Numbered from the stretch's first letter, positions 12,801 through 24,366 are shown. The stretch is DNA of 32,500 nucleotides from Chrysomallon squamiferum (GCA_012295275.1 CM022679.1:21916610-21949109), one strand, 5' to 3'. Notes: generated by a model from the sequence alone, not told the origin. Translations and numbers: made by a program.

Positions 12801-13455
12801 CAAACATACAAACAGTACAAGTAAACCTATGTATAGCAGTTGCATAGAATTTGTCAATAAATGATTTTACACTACACATACACTACACATGCACTTCAAA
12901 TGCATATAATATATACGAACAATAGCTCATGTGCCCAAAGCCGTCTACTTTATTTGATGTATGTAATCCTGTTTACACACAAAATATAACTAATATTTCA
13001 CATTATTATTTATTGTCTTTTCTGCTTATATATTTCTGTTATTAAATCATGAATGAATGAATCTGGTTTTTTATTATAGCTGTTGTTAATTCTTAGTTAT
13101 TTGATTTTTAATAAACGAAGTGAAAAGATCCTGGCTGGAACAGGATAAAAACAATAATCAGCATTGTACCTGCAACCGAAAACACACGCCGAAACATTTT
13201 ACAAGCATTAACAATTACCAGTTTGAAAATATAATCGTGTTTACAAAACTAAATCACTAAATGATCACAATTAACAGTCACTAAGTTATATATTAACGAA
13301 TTTGAAAACAGATATTAATCTATCACAATTTATATTCTTTGTAAAACGGAATGTTTCTCAATAGCCTCAATATTTTTTAATCTTTGTCCAAAAAGTTAGG
13401 TTGTACCTTTTGAAAAAAGAGTTATTTAACGATCTCATAGCGTATTTCGTTTGCA

Positions 13456-13546
<91 letters not shown>

Positions 13547-13555
13547 GTAATAGTA

Positions 13556-13595
<40 letters not shown>

Positions 13596-13600
13596 TAACA
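13456..13600 (+). repeat. (AAT)n array, about 145 bp
   Basis: Pure AAT for about 90 bp, then three TAGTAA variants, then AAT again, ending in AAC units. It is the longest AAT array here. Confidence 0.97.
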
Positions 13601-13964
13601 AATTGCAAGCCGATCACAACTTCTATGCAGAAAAGACAAAAGGTGAAATGTTTTAAACAGATGAAAGAAGAGGTACAAATCATTAATTCAAACAGTACAT
13701 GCACTAACTACAGACGGTGTCACAGAAGAGTTATTTAAACTGATATTCCTAACATGTGAACTTTTTAGACACTACACCGTCGCTGATCAGTGAGTGTGAA
13801 ATATTGTTTGTACGAAGGACAATTCAACCACGCTCCATTAAACCGAATACAGAAATCAATGGAAAACCGCAGAGTGGAACAATGAAACTGAGGTTTTGAC
13901 TCCCTGACACAAAACAAAACCAGAACAGACCCAGAGAAGAATTCGGGGGAGGCGAGGGTGTGGT

Positions 13965-14002
<38 letters not shown>

Positions 14003-14107
14003 TTTCATACAGGTTCACACAGAGACACACATACATGCATTCATTCATGCATGCATAAACACTTACCATAATTTTATTTTATCTATACAGTTTGATTAAT
14101 CATTCGT

Positions 14108-14312
14108 TCACTACCAGTAGCAGAAGTAATAGCAGTCGTAGTAGTAGAAACAGTATTAGCATTAGTAACAGTCGTAGCAGTAGTGTATTATTATGATTAT
14201 TATGATTATTATCATCATCATCATCATCACTAACACTATTACTATTACTAGTGCTGCTACTACTATTACTCTACTGATATTATCACCACAATGACTACTA
14301 CTACTACAAAAT
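14108..14312 (+). repeat. Degenerate triplet tract switching from AGT to ACT
   Basis: The first half is made of AGT/AGC/GTA triplets, the middle is TTATGA and ATC triplets, and the last part is ACT/CTA triplets, so the same motif appears on opposite strands at the two ends. See the finding on possible folding. Confidence 0.8.
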
Positions 14313-14615
14313 CTCGATGTGTTTGGACATCGTACATTATTCTATTCATTCATTGTCAAAAACTATCAGACCTAACTAACGGTTTTGTTACGAAAAGACT
14401 TCGAGGTCACCGGAAACATCCCCTCACCAAAGAAGACTGTGGATCCGCCTCTGAGTTTCCATTGTGCCATACAATTACTGTGAATTATACACAAGTCAAA
14501 GTGCACGCAGAGGTGAAACATGAATGCATTTAATAACGACAGCTTAATAACGCGATCTCTTAGTGAAACCCAATACTGTCAGGCGAGGAAAATAATAATA
14601 TATTTTTTAATAATT

Positions 14616-14640
14616 ATATTATATATATATATATATATAA
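14616..14640. repeat. (TA)n run
   Basis: A short pure TA array in an AT-rich context, self-complementary. Confidence 0.9.
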
Positions 14641-15160
14641 CCAGAAATTTAAATATTTTTTAAATAATTTCTCATTAACAGCATCATATTTTTGTTGTGT
14701 TTGTTCCTTTAACGAGAACAGATCCAATCGTATTAAACTGATATTATTCCATTTATAATAATGCTTGACAGATTTCACAGGTCGCTTTTCTGGAAATACA
14801 CCGCCAGATTTTTTTTTTTTTTTTATTAAATTCCTCCAAACCAGATTAATAAAAATGATTTGCAATAATTTACGTGCAGAGATAATACATTAATATCGGG
14901 CGCCAGTTTGTAATATTGCCGTGAAGACGCGTCATGTGTTATGTTTATTATTAAAAGAGTATCAAGTTTCTATCTAATTCCTATCGCGAACTGAATCGTC
15001 GTCGTTTGTTATTAGCTTTGTCAAATGCCAAACGGAAATCTCTTTCAGTGTGAAAGTGATCTTCATACAGAATGATGACGTAGGTGAAACCGCGGAGACG
15101 AGGGGAAATAGTCGATGACCGGTCACGTGTCGTTTTGTTATATATTGTGTAACTAATGTG

Positions 15161-15545
15161 TTATTTTATTTTATATTATATTATATTATATTATATTATA
15201 TTATATTATATTATATATTATATATTATATTATTTTATTTTATTTTATTTTATTTTATTTTAAAGCATAGTATGGCATAGCATAGTATAGCACAGTTTAG
15301 TATAAAATTAATACAGTGTAGGACAATTTAGTACAATGCTATACCATACAATACAGTATAGGCATATAGGTATAATATAGGTATAGCATAGTACAGTACA
15401 ATACAGTACAGTACAGTACAGTACAGTACAGTACAGTACAGTATAATATAATATATATATATATAGTATAGTACAGTATAGTAAAGTATGGCACAGTAAG
15501 TATAACATAGCATAGTACTGTAGCGTAGAACAGCATAGCAGCGCA
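15161..15545 (+). repeat. Period-5 tract with drifting unit (TTATA, TTTTA, GCATA, CAGTA)
   Basis: Successive blocks have a five-base period but different units: TTATA (about 15171-15220), TTTTA (15231-15262), mixed GCATA/GTATA (15265-15390), pure CAGTA (15391-15443), a TA run, and again TATAGTA/CATAG units to about 15545. Tyr/Leu/Cys-rich reading frames over it are repeat artefacts. Confidence 0.9.
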
Positions 15546-15698
15546 TATTATATTACATGTACATTACTTTATATTATAATTACATTACATAACAACACAG
15601 AACATTATGTTATATGTTATGAAGTGTTTTATTATTATTATTTATTTCTATTTTTAACTAATGAATAAGTGTTGATATATATCGGCCATTCTGCGGTT

Positions 15699-15785
15699 GT
15701 GTGTGTGTGTGTGCATTGCAATGCACTTGTCTACCTATATCCTTGCGCGTGTATATGTATGTGTGAGTGTGTGTGTGTGTGTGTT
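15699..15785 (+). repeat. Two short (GT)n runs
   Basis: Runs of GT at about 15699-15714 and 15768-15785 flank a short unique segment. Confidence 0.8.
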
Positions 15786-16944
15786 TCATTTAGCAAGAGT
15801 TTCATTCAGCATTATCAATTTTCTAAAATGCTTACATAAGCAAAAATACAGTTATTAAATACTTATTTAAATTAGCCCAATTATATTTATTTACTTATAT
15901 ATATTTTTTAGTGACAGTAGAGAAATAGTAATAAGTATTTAAATCGAACTAGCCTTTACAAACAATTATTATTTTGTTTTTGTTTCGGTGGCACCTGTGC
16001 ATTTGATCGTTACGGGATAGTTTTTGTTAACTCGCGTCTCAAACAGTTCATGCCTGAAACAAGGTTTCGATTAACATGTACCTAGCATTAAATAAACTTG
16101 TAGCATTTTGATAATTAGAAAAAAACAACAACAGCTTAACAAATAGATTGAAAATTTCAAATGGATGGAAAATGTCCCGAGATAATGTAGCAAATGTGTA
16201 GCATAACGGTTTATTGAAATGCGTACATTTGTAACAAGTCTATTTACTGTATTAATTTTTTCCATTAAAATCTACTATTTTATTAAAAAAAAAAAAAAAA
16301 AACAGAAAGAAAAAAAAAATATATTTTCTGTTTAAAAACTAATTTACAAAGTAATAATTATAATAATAATAATAATAATAATTATAATAATAATAATAAT
16401 AATTTTGATATTTAGTCTTTCATTCTTTATTTTGTTTTTATTTTTATTTATTTATTTAATTCATATAGTACATTCGGTTTGAAAATATGTTTTTTAATTT
16501 GTAAAGCTATTTCGATTTTATAACTGACGTTTCTAGTTTATGCAGCAGACATACTGTCGGTTCAGAATTATAATATTTTATTTGTACAGTATATTCGGTC
16601 ATAAAACTGTCATTCCTTTATTTATATAGTCTAATTGGCTTTTTAATTTATATTCTTACTTCGGGTTTAAACTAAAATTTATATTTTCTGCTTGAGGAAC
16701 GTAATTTTCAATTTATACAACATATGTTCAAAATACCCAAGGTTAGAGATGACGAACTTTTATGAAAGACAGCTATATCAACGTCATGAACCCATCACCA
16801 TTGTTTTATGACGTATTATGACGTATAAGTACTACGAAAGAATCCGAGATTGAAAAAAAAAAAACTCAAGCTGTCGTATATGCCACGGTATAGGATGTTT
16901 CTAAAAAAAATTAGTGTAGACAGTTTAGAATGTGACTCATAGAA

Positions 16945-17345
16945 CGGCAGGATGGAAGAAAAGGAAGAATGAAAAGAACAATGTAAGAAAGAATAAATGA
17001 AAAGAAAAAAGAATGAATGACGGAAAGAAAGAATGAAAGAAAAAGAGTGGAAAGAAAATGATAAAAGAAAAAAAAAAAAAAAAAAAAAATGAAAGCCACA
17101 GCGAGAAAAAAAAAAAAAAAAGTGAATAGAAAAGACGAACAAAAGGGAGAAAATGAAAACGAATAATAAATCTGCTGTTACAGAGATAATGGAAAAAGGG
17201 AAGAACGACATCAAACGAAGATACAGAGAAATTAATTAATAAAGAAAAAGTAAAGAAAAAGAAGGAAAAAAAAATAATAATAATAATAAAAGAAAAATGA
17301 AAATGTAAAAGGACTTTTCAAATAACAAAAAAAAAAAAAAAAAAA
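16945..17345 (+). repeat. Polypurine (A/G) tract, about 400 bp
   Basis: Almost all bases on plus are A or G, in GAAA, GGAA, GAATGAAA and poly-A units, with three pure A runs of 18-22 bases. On the gene's transcript strand it is polypyrimidine. Strong strand asymmetry of this length can allow intramolecular triplex formation (general knowledge). Confidence 0.8.
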
Positions 17346-17709
17346 ATAAAGAACACATCCATAGACTAAAATCATATTTATTTAACATTAGTTTCTCACA
17401 AGATATCATTTTTGTTTTTATATTTTTTCCCGAACAAAACCAGTTAGCAACATTTGGCTACACGTGTTGCAGAAAAAGCCCACGCATAACAGTTTAATAT
17501 TAGTGACAGCAAGCAACAGATGTGAAAATTATCTTGAAAACTGTTTGATTTTAATTATAGATAAAACTTTTATCTTGCATGAAACAAAAAATAAAATAAA
17601 ATAAAATAAAATATAAAAAATAGTAATAAAAAAATAAATAACTGTTAAAACGTATCAAATCGGCTTATATTTGATTGTATTTAACAAATCATGATTATTT
17701 GCTTACATA

Positions 17710-17731
17710 TTTTAATTTTAATTTTAATTTT

Positions 17732-17780
<49 letters not shown>

Positions 17781-17806
17781 GTTAGTTAGTTAGTTAGTTA
17801 GTTAGA
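17710..17806 (+). repeat. (TTTTAA)/(TTTA)n/(GTTA)n compound array
   Basis: TTTTAA units pass into about 13 TTTA units, then about six GTTA units without loss of the four-base period. It is not the telomere repeat TTAGGG. Confidence 0.92.
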
Positions 17807-19630
17807 AAATAATTTTCAAGACGAATTAGAAACTTCTTACAGTCATAAAATACGTAAACTCGTGGGACAGCGCACTCATCTAGTTTTCTTCACATTTACA
17901 ATCAAACTCACTTCATTTTGAAAATGAAATCTCTTAGTAACGATGGCGCCCAGTTCTTTACTCGACATCCTGAATGCGCCCTCGCATTCCGTTATCTCGA
18001 GATTGTAATTTTATATAATGCACCATTATCCGGAGAATGGAGTTAGTAATGGAATTATGCCCTTTAAAATGAGGTAACATAAAACAGTTTTTCAAAAAAA
18101 GTACGGTTAAACGGCAGAACAAGTGACTGAAGTAGAATAAAATTGCTATTTTTCAAGTGTACTGGCCGGATAGTTAGTTTAAATTTAAAAAATAATAATA
18201 ATAAAAAAAGACAAAATTCGGAAATTTTCAATCTTGTTTAACATAAACCGAGACAAAATTAAATTTTAGGAATAATCTGAGTTTAACAAATAATACAAGA
18301 AAGTGAAAGAAGAAATTATATAGAAAAAAAAAAAGAAAGAAAAAAGAAAGTACGGATGAAAAAAAATTATGTAATCAAAATAAAAAAAAGCTATGAATTT
18401 TTAAAGAAAGAAATAGATAAATGTTCAGTGAGATAAAAAAATAATAATAAAATTAATCAGAAAATTAAATAAATAAAAACGAAAGGACGAGAAACAGAAA
18501 GGGCAATCAGAAAACAAATAAGAGAAAATCAACAGGCCTTTAAAACTTTCATGTCCACTTTTTTTGTAAAATAAATAAATAAATAAAAACGTCAGAACAA
18601 GGAAATGCACTCAGACTAACTACTCTATTGTTAAAGACGCAGAAAATTAATCCTATCAGTTAAACTTTGATTAGTTTTGCATTAATCGATCTTATGCATT
18701 ATTCATATCGATGAGGCCAGACTTGGAAACTTCGCTTCCATTTTTCTTCAAACTATCTTTACAAGATCAGATCAATAAGACAGTGCAGTTTGGTACACTT
18801 TCATCAGACAAGAAAACGTCGATATCGGATTCATAGTCAACTATAAAAGAGATTTACTTTTGGGGACTTTGTGACAAGGGTAGAACGATATGCCCTAAGT
18901 TGAAAAATCTTTATAAATGTCGTCAAGTTACAGTTTCTGAAGTTTCTCATTTTTGGAAACTTTACGTCCAGTTGCACTGATTATTAATTTCAGAGAGGGG
19001 CGGTTGAGAATATATTGGACTGACAGTTCTGGTACAAATAGAAACTAGTTAAGCAAAATCATATAGCTTTTCTCCTCGAAATAAAACAGAATTCCTGGTT
19101 TGACCCACGACCGAATTGTTACTACAAGCATATGCTATCTGAATTAGACGTAATGAAAATATCGTGAAAGTTTCAGAATTAGAAGCTAGTCAGAAATAAC
19201 TGTTGTATTATATGTAATATATTACTCTTAATTATCCATTTATTTATTTATCTTTATATTTTGTCTTTTTTTTATTTTTTTTTCAGTCTGCCCGAGATAA
19301 ATAAAATCACAAATAAAAAAAAAAAAAAAAAAAAGAGACCAACAAGTGACTGCAAACTGACGTTATATGCACGAGATATCTATACGTTAATTACAAAATA
19401 TACACAGCGACTATTGAATTATCTTTACATCTACAGAAAGATTCTCATCAAACACGAAAGTCAGTGTCCATTCAGTTTTTTAAATAACGCTTAAATACTT
19501 CATTATCTGTGGCGTTAAGTATATCCTTCACTGTCATTAACAACATTCAGACAGACAAAATTGGCGTAGAATCCAACAAGAAATGATAATTACTGAATTA
19601 TTATCTCGTCAATGACGCTAGAATGTTTCT

Positions 19631-20015
19631 AAGTATAAAGATTAGAAGCAGGGACTATGCACAATGTATAACATAAGTATAAAGATTGAAAGGAGGAACG
19701 ATGCATAATGTATAACATAAGTATACAAATTAAAAGGAGAAATGATGTATAATGTATAACATAAGTATAAAGATTATAAGGAGAAATGACGTATAATGTA
19801 TATGGTAAGTATAAAGATTAAAAGGAGAAATGATGCATAATGTACAACATAAGTATAAAGATTAAAAGGAGAAATCACGTATAATGTATATGATAAGTAT
19901 AAAGATTAAAAGGAGAAACTATGCATAATTTACAACATAAGTATAAGATTAATAGCAGAATCGATAACATAATGTATATGATAAGTATAAAGATTAAACG
20001 GAGAAATGATAAACA
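19631..20015 (+). repeat. 44-bp minisatellite, about 8.7 copies, with 88-bp dimer
   Basis: Units begin AAGTATAAAGATT at 19631, 19675, 19719, 19763, 19807, 19851, 19895, 19939 and 19983, an exact 44-bp step. Copies 4, 6 and 8 end GTATATGRT while copies 5 and 7 end GTACAACAT-like (TTACAACAT in copy 7), so the central part expanded as an 88-bp dimer. There is no spacer between units, which rules out a CRISPR-like layout. Confidence 0.97.
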
Positions 20016-20829
20016 TAAGGTTTGTACTGCACAAAGATTATAGGAAAAAGCAAACCCCGGCTGACCTCTGATAATTAATCCTTTCGATCACAAGCAAGGA
20101 AACTTTTATTTGCATTTTTCCATAGAATGGAAAATTCACGTGCTCTTGTTTGTGATAAACAATCAGAGCTTTGGCTGGAACGGGATATATGTGCCAGCCT
20201 GTGTACTGTGGCAAGCCTGAAGTTTCTGACCCATATTTTGGTAATGGACAAGTTCATAAGTTCTATTGTTCTGTTATAGACGAGTATTTGAGTTTAAACA
20301 ACAACAGCAGCAACCACGACACCTTTCTGCATATATTTATAAATAGTAATAATAATAATAATTAATAAATAAATAAATAAATAAAATGAAATATATTACT
20401 CTTATTATTTTTCTTTCCTTTTATGATTAATTTCTCTAATTGATTTTGTTTTCTCTCATTTGTTTTTCTTTTCACGCTTTCAATTTTCATCAAATATACT
20501 GATCTATTATTATTACTACCATTTCATTATTTGTTTTATACTTTCCCCACTTAATCCATAAATCCATAAAAACAATTAAAAACAAAAGAAATGATGAACG
20601 TAAGCTTTTATTCGCGGGCAGCGACTGAAACGAACGTCTACGTATGAAAGCAATTAAATTATCATTTTTCTCTTATACTTTGTTTTCTTGTCGCTTTTAC
20701 GCTGACGGCGCTTTTCTCGCCAACGTCTTTGCTGTTGCCGTTACGCTGATGACCAAATCGATCATTTATCGATGTTGTTGACATCGTTTATGCATTTTCT
20801 CTTGATGCTGATGTTGTAGCTGATTTCGT

Positions 20830-21032
20830 CATTTATTTATTTTTTATTTATTTATTTATTCATTATTATTATCATCATTATTATCATTATGAGGAAACTA
20901 TATTTAAAATTATCACCATCATCATCAACATCATCCTAATATGGAAATTACAATTAAAGTCATCATCATAATCATAATCATCACGATGATTAACATAATT
21001 ATCGACATCATTAATAATATTTTATTATTATA

Positions 21033-21079
<47 letters not shown>

Positions 21080-21207
21080 TACTATTTTACTTGTTATTAC
21101 ATGGCCAGTTTACTTCAAATTATCATATCATCATCATAATTGACATCAACATCATTAAATGGAAACTACACTTAAAGTTATCATTATCATCATCATCATC
21201 ATCATCA

Positions 21208-21259
<52 letters not shown>

Positions 21260-21262
21260 CAG
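20830..21262 (+). repeat. TTA/ATC triplet arrays with a repeated non-triplet core
   Basis: Arrays of TTA and ATC triplets alternate with short unique segments. Related cores with GGAAACTACA..TTAAAGTTATC occur at about 20891, 20941 and 21159, so larger segments were duplicated along with the triplets. The last array is (ATC)9 followed by about 18 TTA units. Confidence 0.85.
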
Positions 21263-21904
21263 TCGTATTCTACTGACGTCAAATTTTCTTCCTAATTAAT
21301 TACCATCTTCTCATATTTCGAAAACAAATTTTTAATAACAATAACGATTGCTCTCTTTCTCTCTCTCTTGCTCGCTCTTTGCAACAAGCCTTGTTAAAAT
21401 ATCATCAGACAAGAAAATCTGTCACATTCAGGGAGTTCTGCATGCGACACGAGAAAATCTATCTACTTCCATATGGTACAACGAAACAAAATAACAGACC
21501 AACACGCTCATAGCACGTTTTCCCTAACACCAAAACCAGACACCAAGAGAGAGCTCGTGCAGCTAAAACCCGCTTGTCACGTTGAGAAATAATTTCAAAC
21601 AAGACTATATAATATTTAACAATATATAAAAATTGTAAACTCTTAAAAAGAAATGAAAAATTAATATTCCAATCGTTTGTCGTAGATACTGTAACAAACA
21701 GACGGGAACCCAAGATGGCAAGATTTACGATGCAAACATTCTTGTCGTGTTTTCTACCGTAAAAGAATGTCATTTTCTGTGATCACGAGCGAATGAAAAA
21801 CGTTATGTTTTAATACACAGCATGTTATGTTATGCGTAAATACACTGTCAAAAAGCAGTTATTGTCTAAAGTAAGCAGTGAGGAAGAAAGGTTCGAGTAC
21901 TTAC

Positions 21905-21913
21905 CAAATCCAT
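21905..21913 (-). CDS. SYT17: Predicted SYT17 first coding exon (Met-Asp-Leu)
   Basis: On the minus strand ATG at 21913-21911 sits in a strong Kozak context (A at -3, G at +4). It is followed after two codons by a perfect GTAAGT donor (21904-21899), leaving phase 0, exactly what the next exon (10458) needs. The upstream reading frame is closed by TAG at 21961-21959, so this is the first in-frame Met. The surrounding 300 bp are unusually GC- and CpG-rich for this window. Joining gives Met-Asp-Leu-Thr-Gln-Lys before the conserved cysteine cluster. This is inferred from signals alone; another first exon elsewhere in the intron or beyond the window cannot be excluded. Confidence 0.55.
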
Positions 21914-22200
21914 GATTCGGGTTCTGTGGGTTGAGTGTGTGTGTCTACAGAGCAGGAACTAAATGCATCCCCTTCCCTTGGCGTTTTTTCGTCTTCTGGC
22001 CTGAATAGCTGTCCGTGTTGTTCTGATTGATCGATCGACAGACACAAGCGAGTTGTGCGGAGCGCGTCGCCCGGTTTGTACACGTAAACAAAATCTGCGA
22101 GTCGAGCCGAGCAGAAGCGGAAAGAAATACGTCTGCAGATACAATGAGCTGATTGATGATTGGTGGATACGACGAGTGCTGACTGCGTGTGGTTTGAGAA
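21914..22200 (-). promoter_or_regulatory. SYT17: Candidate SYT17 5' UTR and promoter, CpG-rich
   Basis: A CpG-dense segment (especially 22020-22130, with GCGCGTCGCC) lies immediately upstream of the predicted ATG. A CCAAT box on the minus strand (22163-22159) lies at its upstream edge. An upstream ORF of seven codons starts with ATG at 21968 and ends TAG at 21947-21945, before the main ATG, and could dampen translation. No clear TATA box was seen. Plus- and minus-strand reading frames through here are probably chance. Confidence 0.45.
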
Positions 22201-22402
22201 AAACAAGAACGATGATTTGTTTAAAAGATATTTTATTTTTTATTTTTTTATTTTTTTTTTTTTTTTTTTTTTTTAAAATAAAAGTTTATTGGAAATTAAA
22301 TCTTGGAAATTGATTTTTATAAAGATTTTTTTTTTCTTTCAAAAATTTTGTTTGAAAAATATGTTTTAGTAATGACAGTAGAGTAATACTAATAGTGGTT
22401 GT

Positions 22403-22422
22403 AATAGTAGTAGTAACAGAAA

Positions 22423-22461
<39 letters not shown>

Positions 22462-22480
22462 CAGTAATAGTAATGAAAGT
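22403..22480 (+). repeat. (TAG)n array
   Basis: TAG/TAA triplets with a pure (TAG) core of about 40 bp. Confidence 0.92.
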
Positions 22481-22869
22481 AGTAGTTATTTTTAATGTAT
22501 TGAGTTAACTTCCAGAAGGCATCCTAACGTTTTTGGTGGTGGTGGGGGTGATGGTTTTTTTTTTTGTTGTTGTTGTTGCTGCTGCTGCTGCTTTAGTTAT
22601 TATTATTTTTGTCCGTAATATAAGAATTTTTAGATATATCTAACAAAACTTTTTAAATGTTTTAAAATGTCACGTGACTGCATATTAATATCTTCTTTCT
22701 TAGATTATCTTATATTATTATTGTCGAGTTCTATTTTAAAAGTACTACATAAAAGAAATGTCACTCTGCTTCTGTCTGTTTGTATGTTTGAATGTTTATC
22801 TGTCATTTCTTTTTTACTGTTCTCTATTTTATTCATTCTTTTGTGTTATTATTCATTTTTATATTATTA

Positions 22870-22924
22870 TTAGTAGTAGTAGTAGTAGTAGTACTAGTAG
22901 TAGTAGTAGTAGTAGTAGTAGTAT
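22870..22924 (+). repeat. (TAG)n array
   Basis: Nearly pure TAG with one ACT interruption, in the same strand sense as the arrays at 22.4, 24.4, 25.4, 26.1 and 28.6 kb. Confidence 0.92.
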
Positions 22925-23050
22925 TTTGTTTAATTAATATTTATCATTTTCATAGAATAAATTAATTCGTTTTATGAATTCAAAATAAAATACAGATAAA
23001 TAGATGGACAGATAGACAGATAGCTGATGAATGAATGTACTGTAAAATAC

Positions 23051-23053
<3 letters not shown>

Positions 23054-23132
<79 letters not shown>
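23054..23132 (+). repeat. (CT)n microsatellite, 79 bp
   Basis: A pure CT array, upstream of the predicted gene start. Confidence 0.97.
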
Positions 23133-23136
<4 letters not shown>

Positions 23137-23215
23137 GCAATGATAATTTATTTTCTACGAGAATGTTTTTGTTGCAGTTTGCCTGTTACGTATTTTTTCT
23201 GATTTCAGTTCTCGT

Positions 23216-23266
23216 AAACGTAATATCAACCTTTCACTGTCTGCAGTGAAAATAAGGTTGACGTTT
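23216..23266. other. 51-bp imperfect inverted repeat (hairpin)
   Basis: The inner stem TTTCACTG/CAGTGAAA with a TCTG loop is perfect. The outer arms AAACG...TCAACC and GGTTGACGTTT also pair, with small bulges. It sits in a less AT-rich unique region (23200-23540) with no coding match. It could be a cruciform, a structured RNA or a small mobile-element relic. Confidence 0.6.
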
Positions 23267-23900
23267 AAACACGGCATCGCACAGCGGGAGAGAGTTATTT
23301 GAAGACGCACGCACTGAGAGATCTGCGTCAAAAACCACCTCACATGCCGACAGTCACACCGCAACTGTGCCTGGCGTTTAATTTTGAAACGATGTGACGT
23401 GTACTCTGTTTGTCCACTGGCGTACTCTTAACACAGGAGAGCTCGAATCGTTTATAACGAGGCGTTCTTGTTCGCTGGATCGATTCTCCACAGAGGATCC
23501 ATTGGGTCCACTTCACGTTCACACAAAATCTCTAAGAAAAAGTATATTATATTTTTTTCCTTTCTATGGGAAGGTGTATATAAAAGATCACTTGGTGCTA
23601 ACAGAAAAACAACAGCCAGTCATGGGGTTGGCGTGTTTTCGCTCTCCTTATCTGTAGTTTTTAATTGTAAGAATCATGCCTTATAACCGTTCTTATTACG
23701 ATGAGTTTGTTGTTAAATAAAGCACTTCTTATATCTCTAACTATCTAACATACTAACACTAACTCTGCACTGAATGAGTATGGATTGTGGAGACTAAAAC
23801 ACTTGAACTTTGAGTGAATATTTGCAGATTTCTAACAATCCATTAATTGAAAATATTTTGAATATCATTAATGCACTTCTACCATTCGCGAGAGATTTCG
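23267..23900. other. Unique, less AT-rich region, no gene recognised
   Basis: The first 250 bp are relatively GC-rich with several CpGs; the rest is ordinary AT-rich sequence. Short open frames exist on both strands without recognisable domains or splice context. Confidence 0.5.
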
Positions 23901-23907
23901 CAATAAT

Positions 23908-23961
23908 GTTAATAATAATAATAATAATAATAATAATTAAAATAATAATAATAATAATAAA
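23908..23961 (+). repeat. (AAT)n array
   Basis: Two AAT runs separated by a TTAA interruption. Confidence 0.92.
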
Positions 23962-24326
23962 TCGAGATTGCTGAAATATATCCAAACATCTTATCGTTTT
24001 TGCAGTCATGATTTATAATGACAAGAAATTTTTGTTCAGTTTCTTTTTAATATTTATTTTATTTTTACTTTTTTTGTTCTCATTTTAATTTTTTTTTTTT
24101 TTTAAACTAATCTGTCATTGAGAGGACTCAGAAAGCGACCTTTGAAATCGACATTCGTGAAGATTTCAAAGAGAAAGTTTTTCACGTTTTACAGATTTTT
24201 ATTTAATTAGTAGATCTGTATACAGAGAGAACCTGTTTTTAGAAATGATCAAAGAAAAATGTCAACAAATGAAATAAGCTGTAAAACAAAAACAATACAT
24301 TTTTATTTATTTATTAATTTATTTAG

Positions 24327-24327
<1 letters not shown>

Positions 24328-24366
<39 letters not shown>

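Larger units (their letters stand above)
10459..21904 (-). other. SYT17: SYT17 intron 1 (about 11.4 kb, if the first exon is right)
   Basis: The acceptor before 10458 is certain. The donor at 21904 depends on the predicted first exon. Contents from right to left: ordinary sequence at 21280-21900, triplet arrays at 20830-21270, the 44-bp minisatellite, unique AT-rich sequence at 18600-19600, TTTA/TTAG repeats, the purine tract, the pentanucleotide tract, triplet tracts near 14.1-14.3 kb and 13.5 kb, CA and AAAT repeats at 12.0-12.8 kb, and poly-T/poly-A near 11.55 and 10.8 kb. The stretches 10500-11200, 12850-13440, 14320-14600, 14850-15150 and 15800-16350 are unique with nothing recognised. 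Confidence 0.6.

Noticed and set aside
13367-13738. Poly-Tyr and poly-Ile frames
   Set aside because: They are translation of (AAT)n in different frames.
13968-13999. Poly-T and poly-A runs considered as retroposon tails
   Set aside because: No SINE or LINE body and no target-site duplication was seen beside any of them.
17779-17806. GTTA repeats considered as interstitial telomere sequence
   Set aside because: The unit is TTAG, not TTAGGG, and it is continuous with a TTTA microsatellite.
19631-20015. Regular repeat considered as a CRISPR-like array
   Set aside because: Units abut without unique spacers, diverge gradually, and the DNA is clearly eukaryotic.
20171-20365. Short plus-strand frame with several Cys/Tyr
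   Set aside because: No recognised domain, lies inside an intron on the opposite strand, and has no splice or promoter support.
22053-22313. Plus-strand 86-residue frame over the CpG-rich region
   Set aside because: It is better explained as antisense of the 5' UTR/promoter; its end is translated poly-T.
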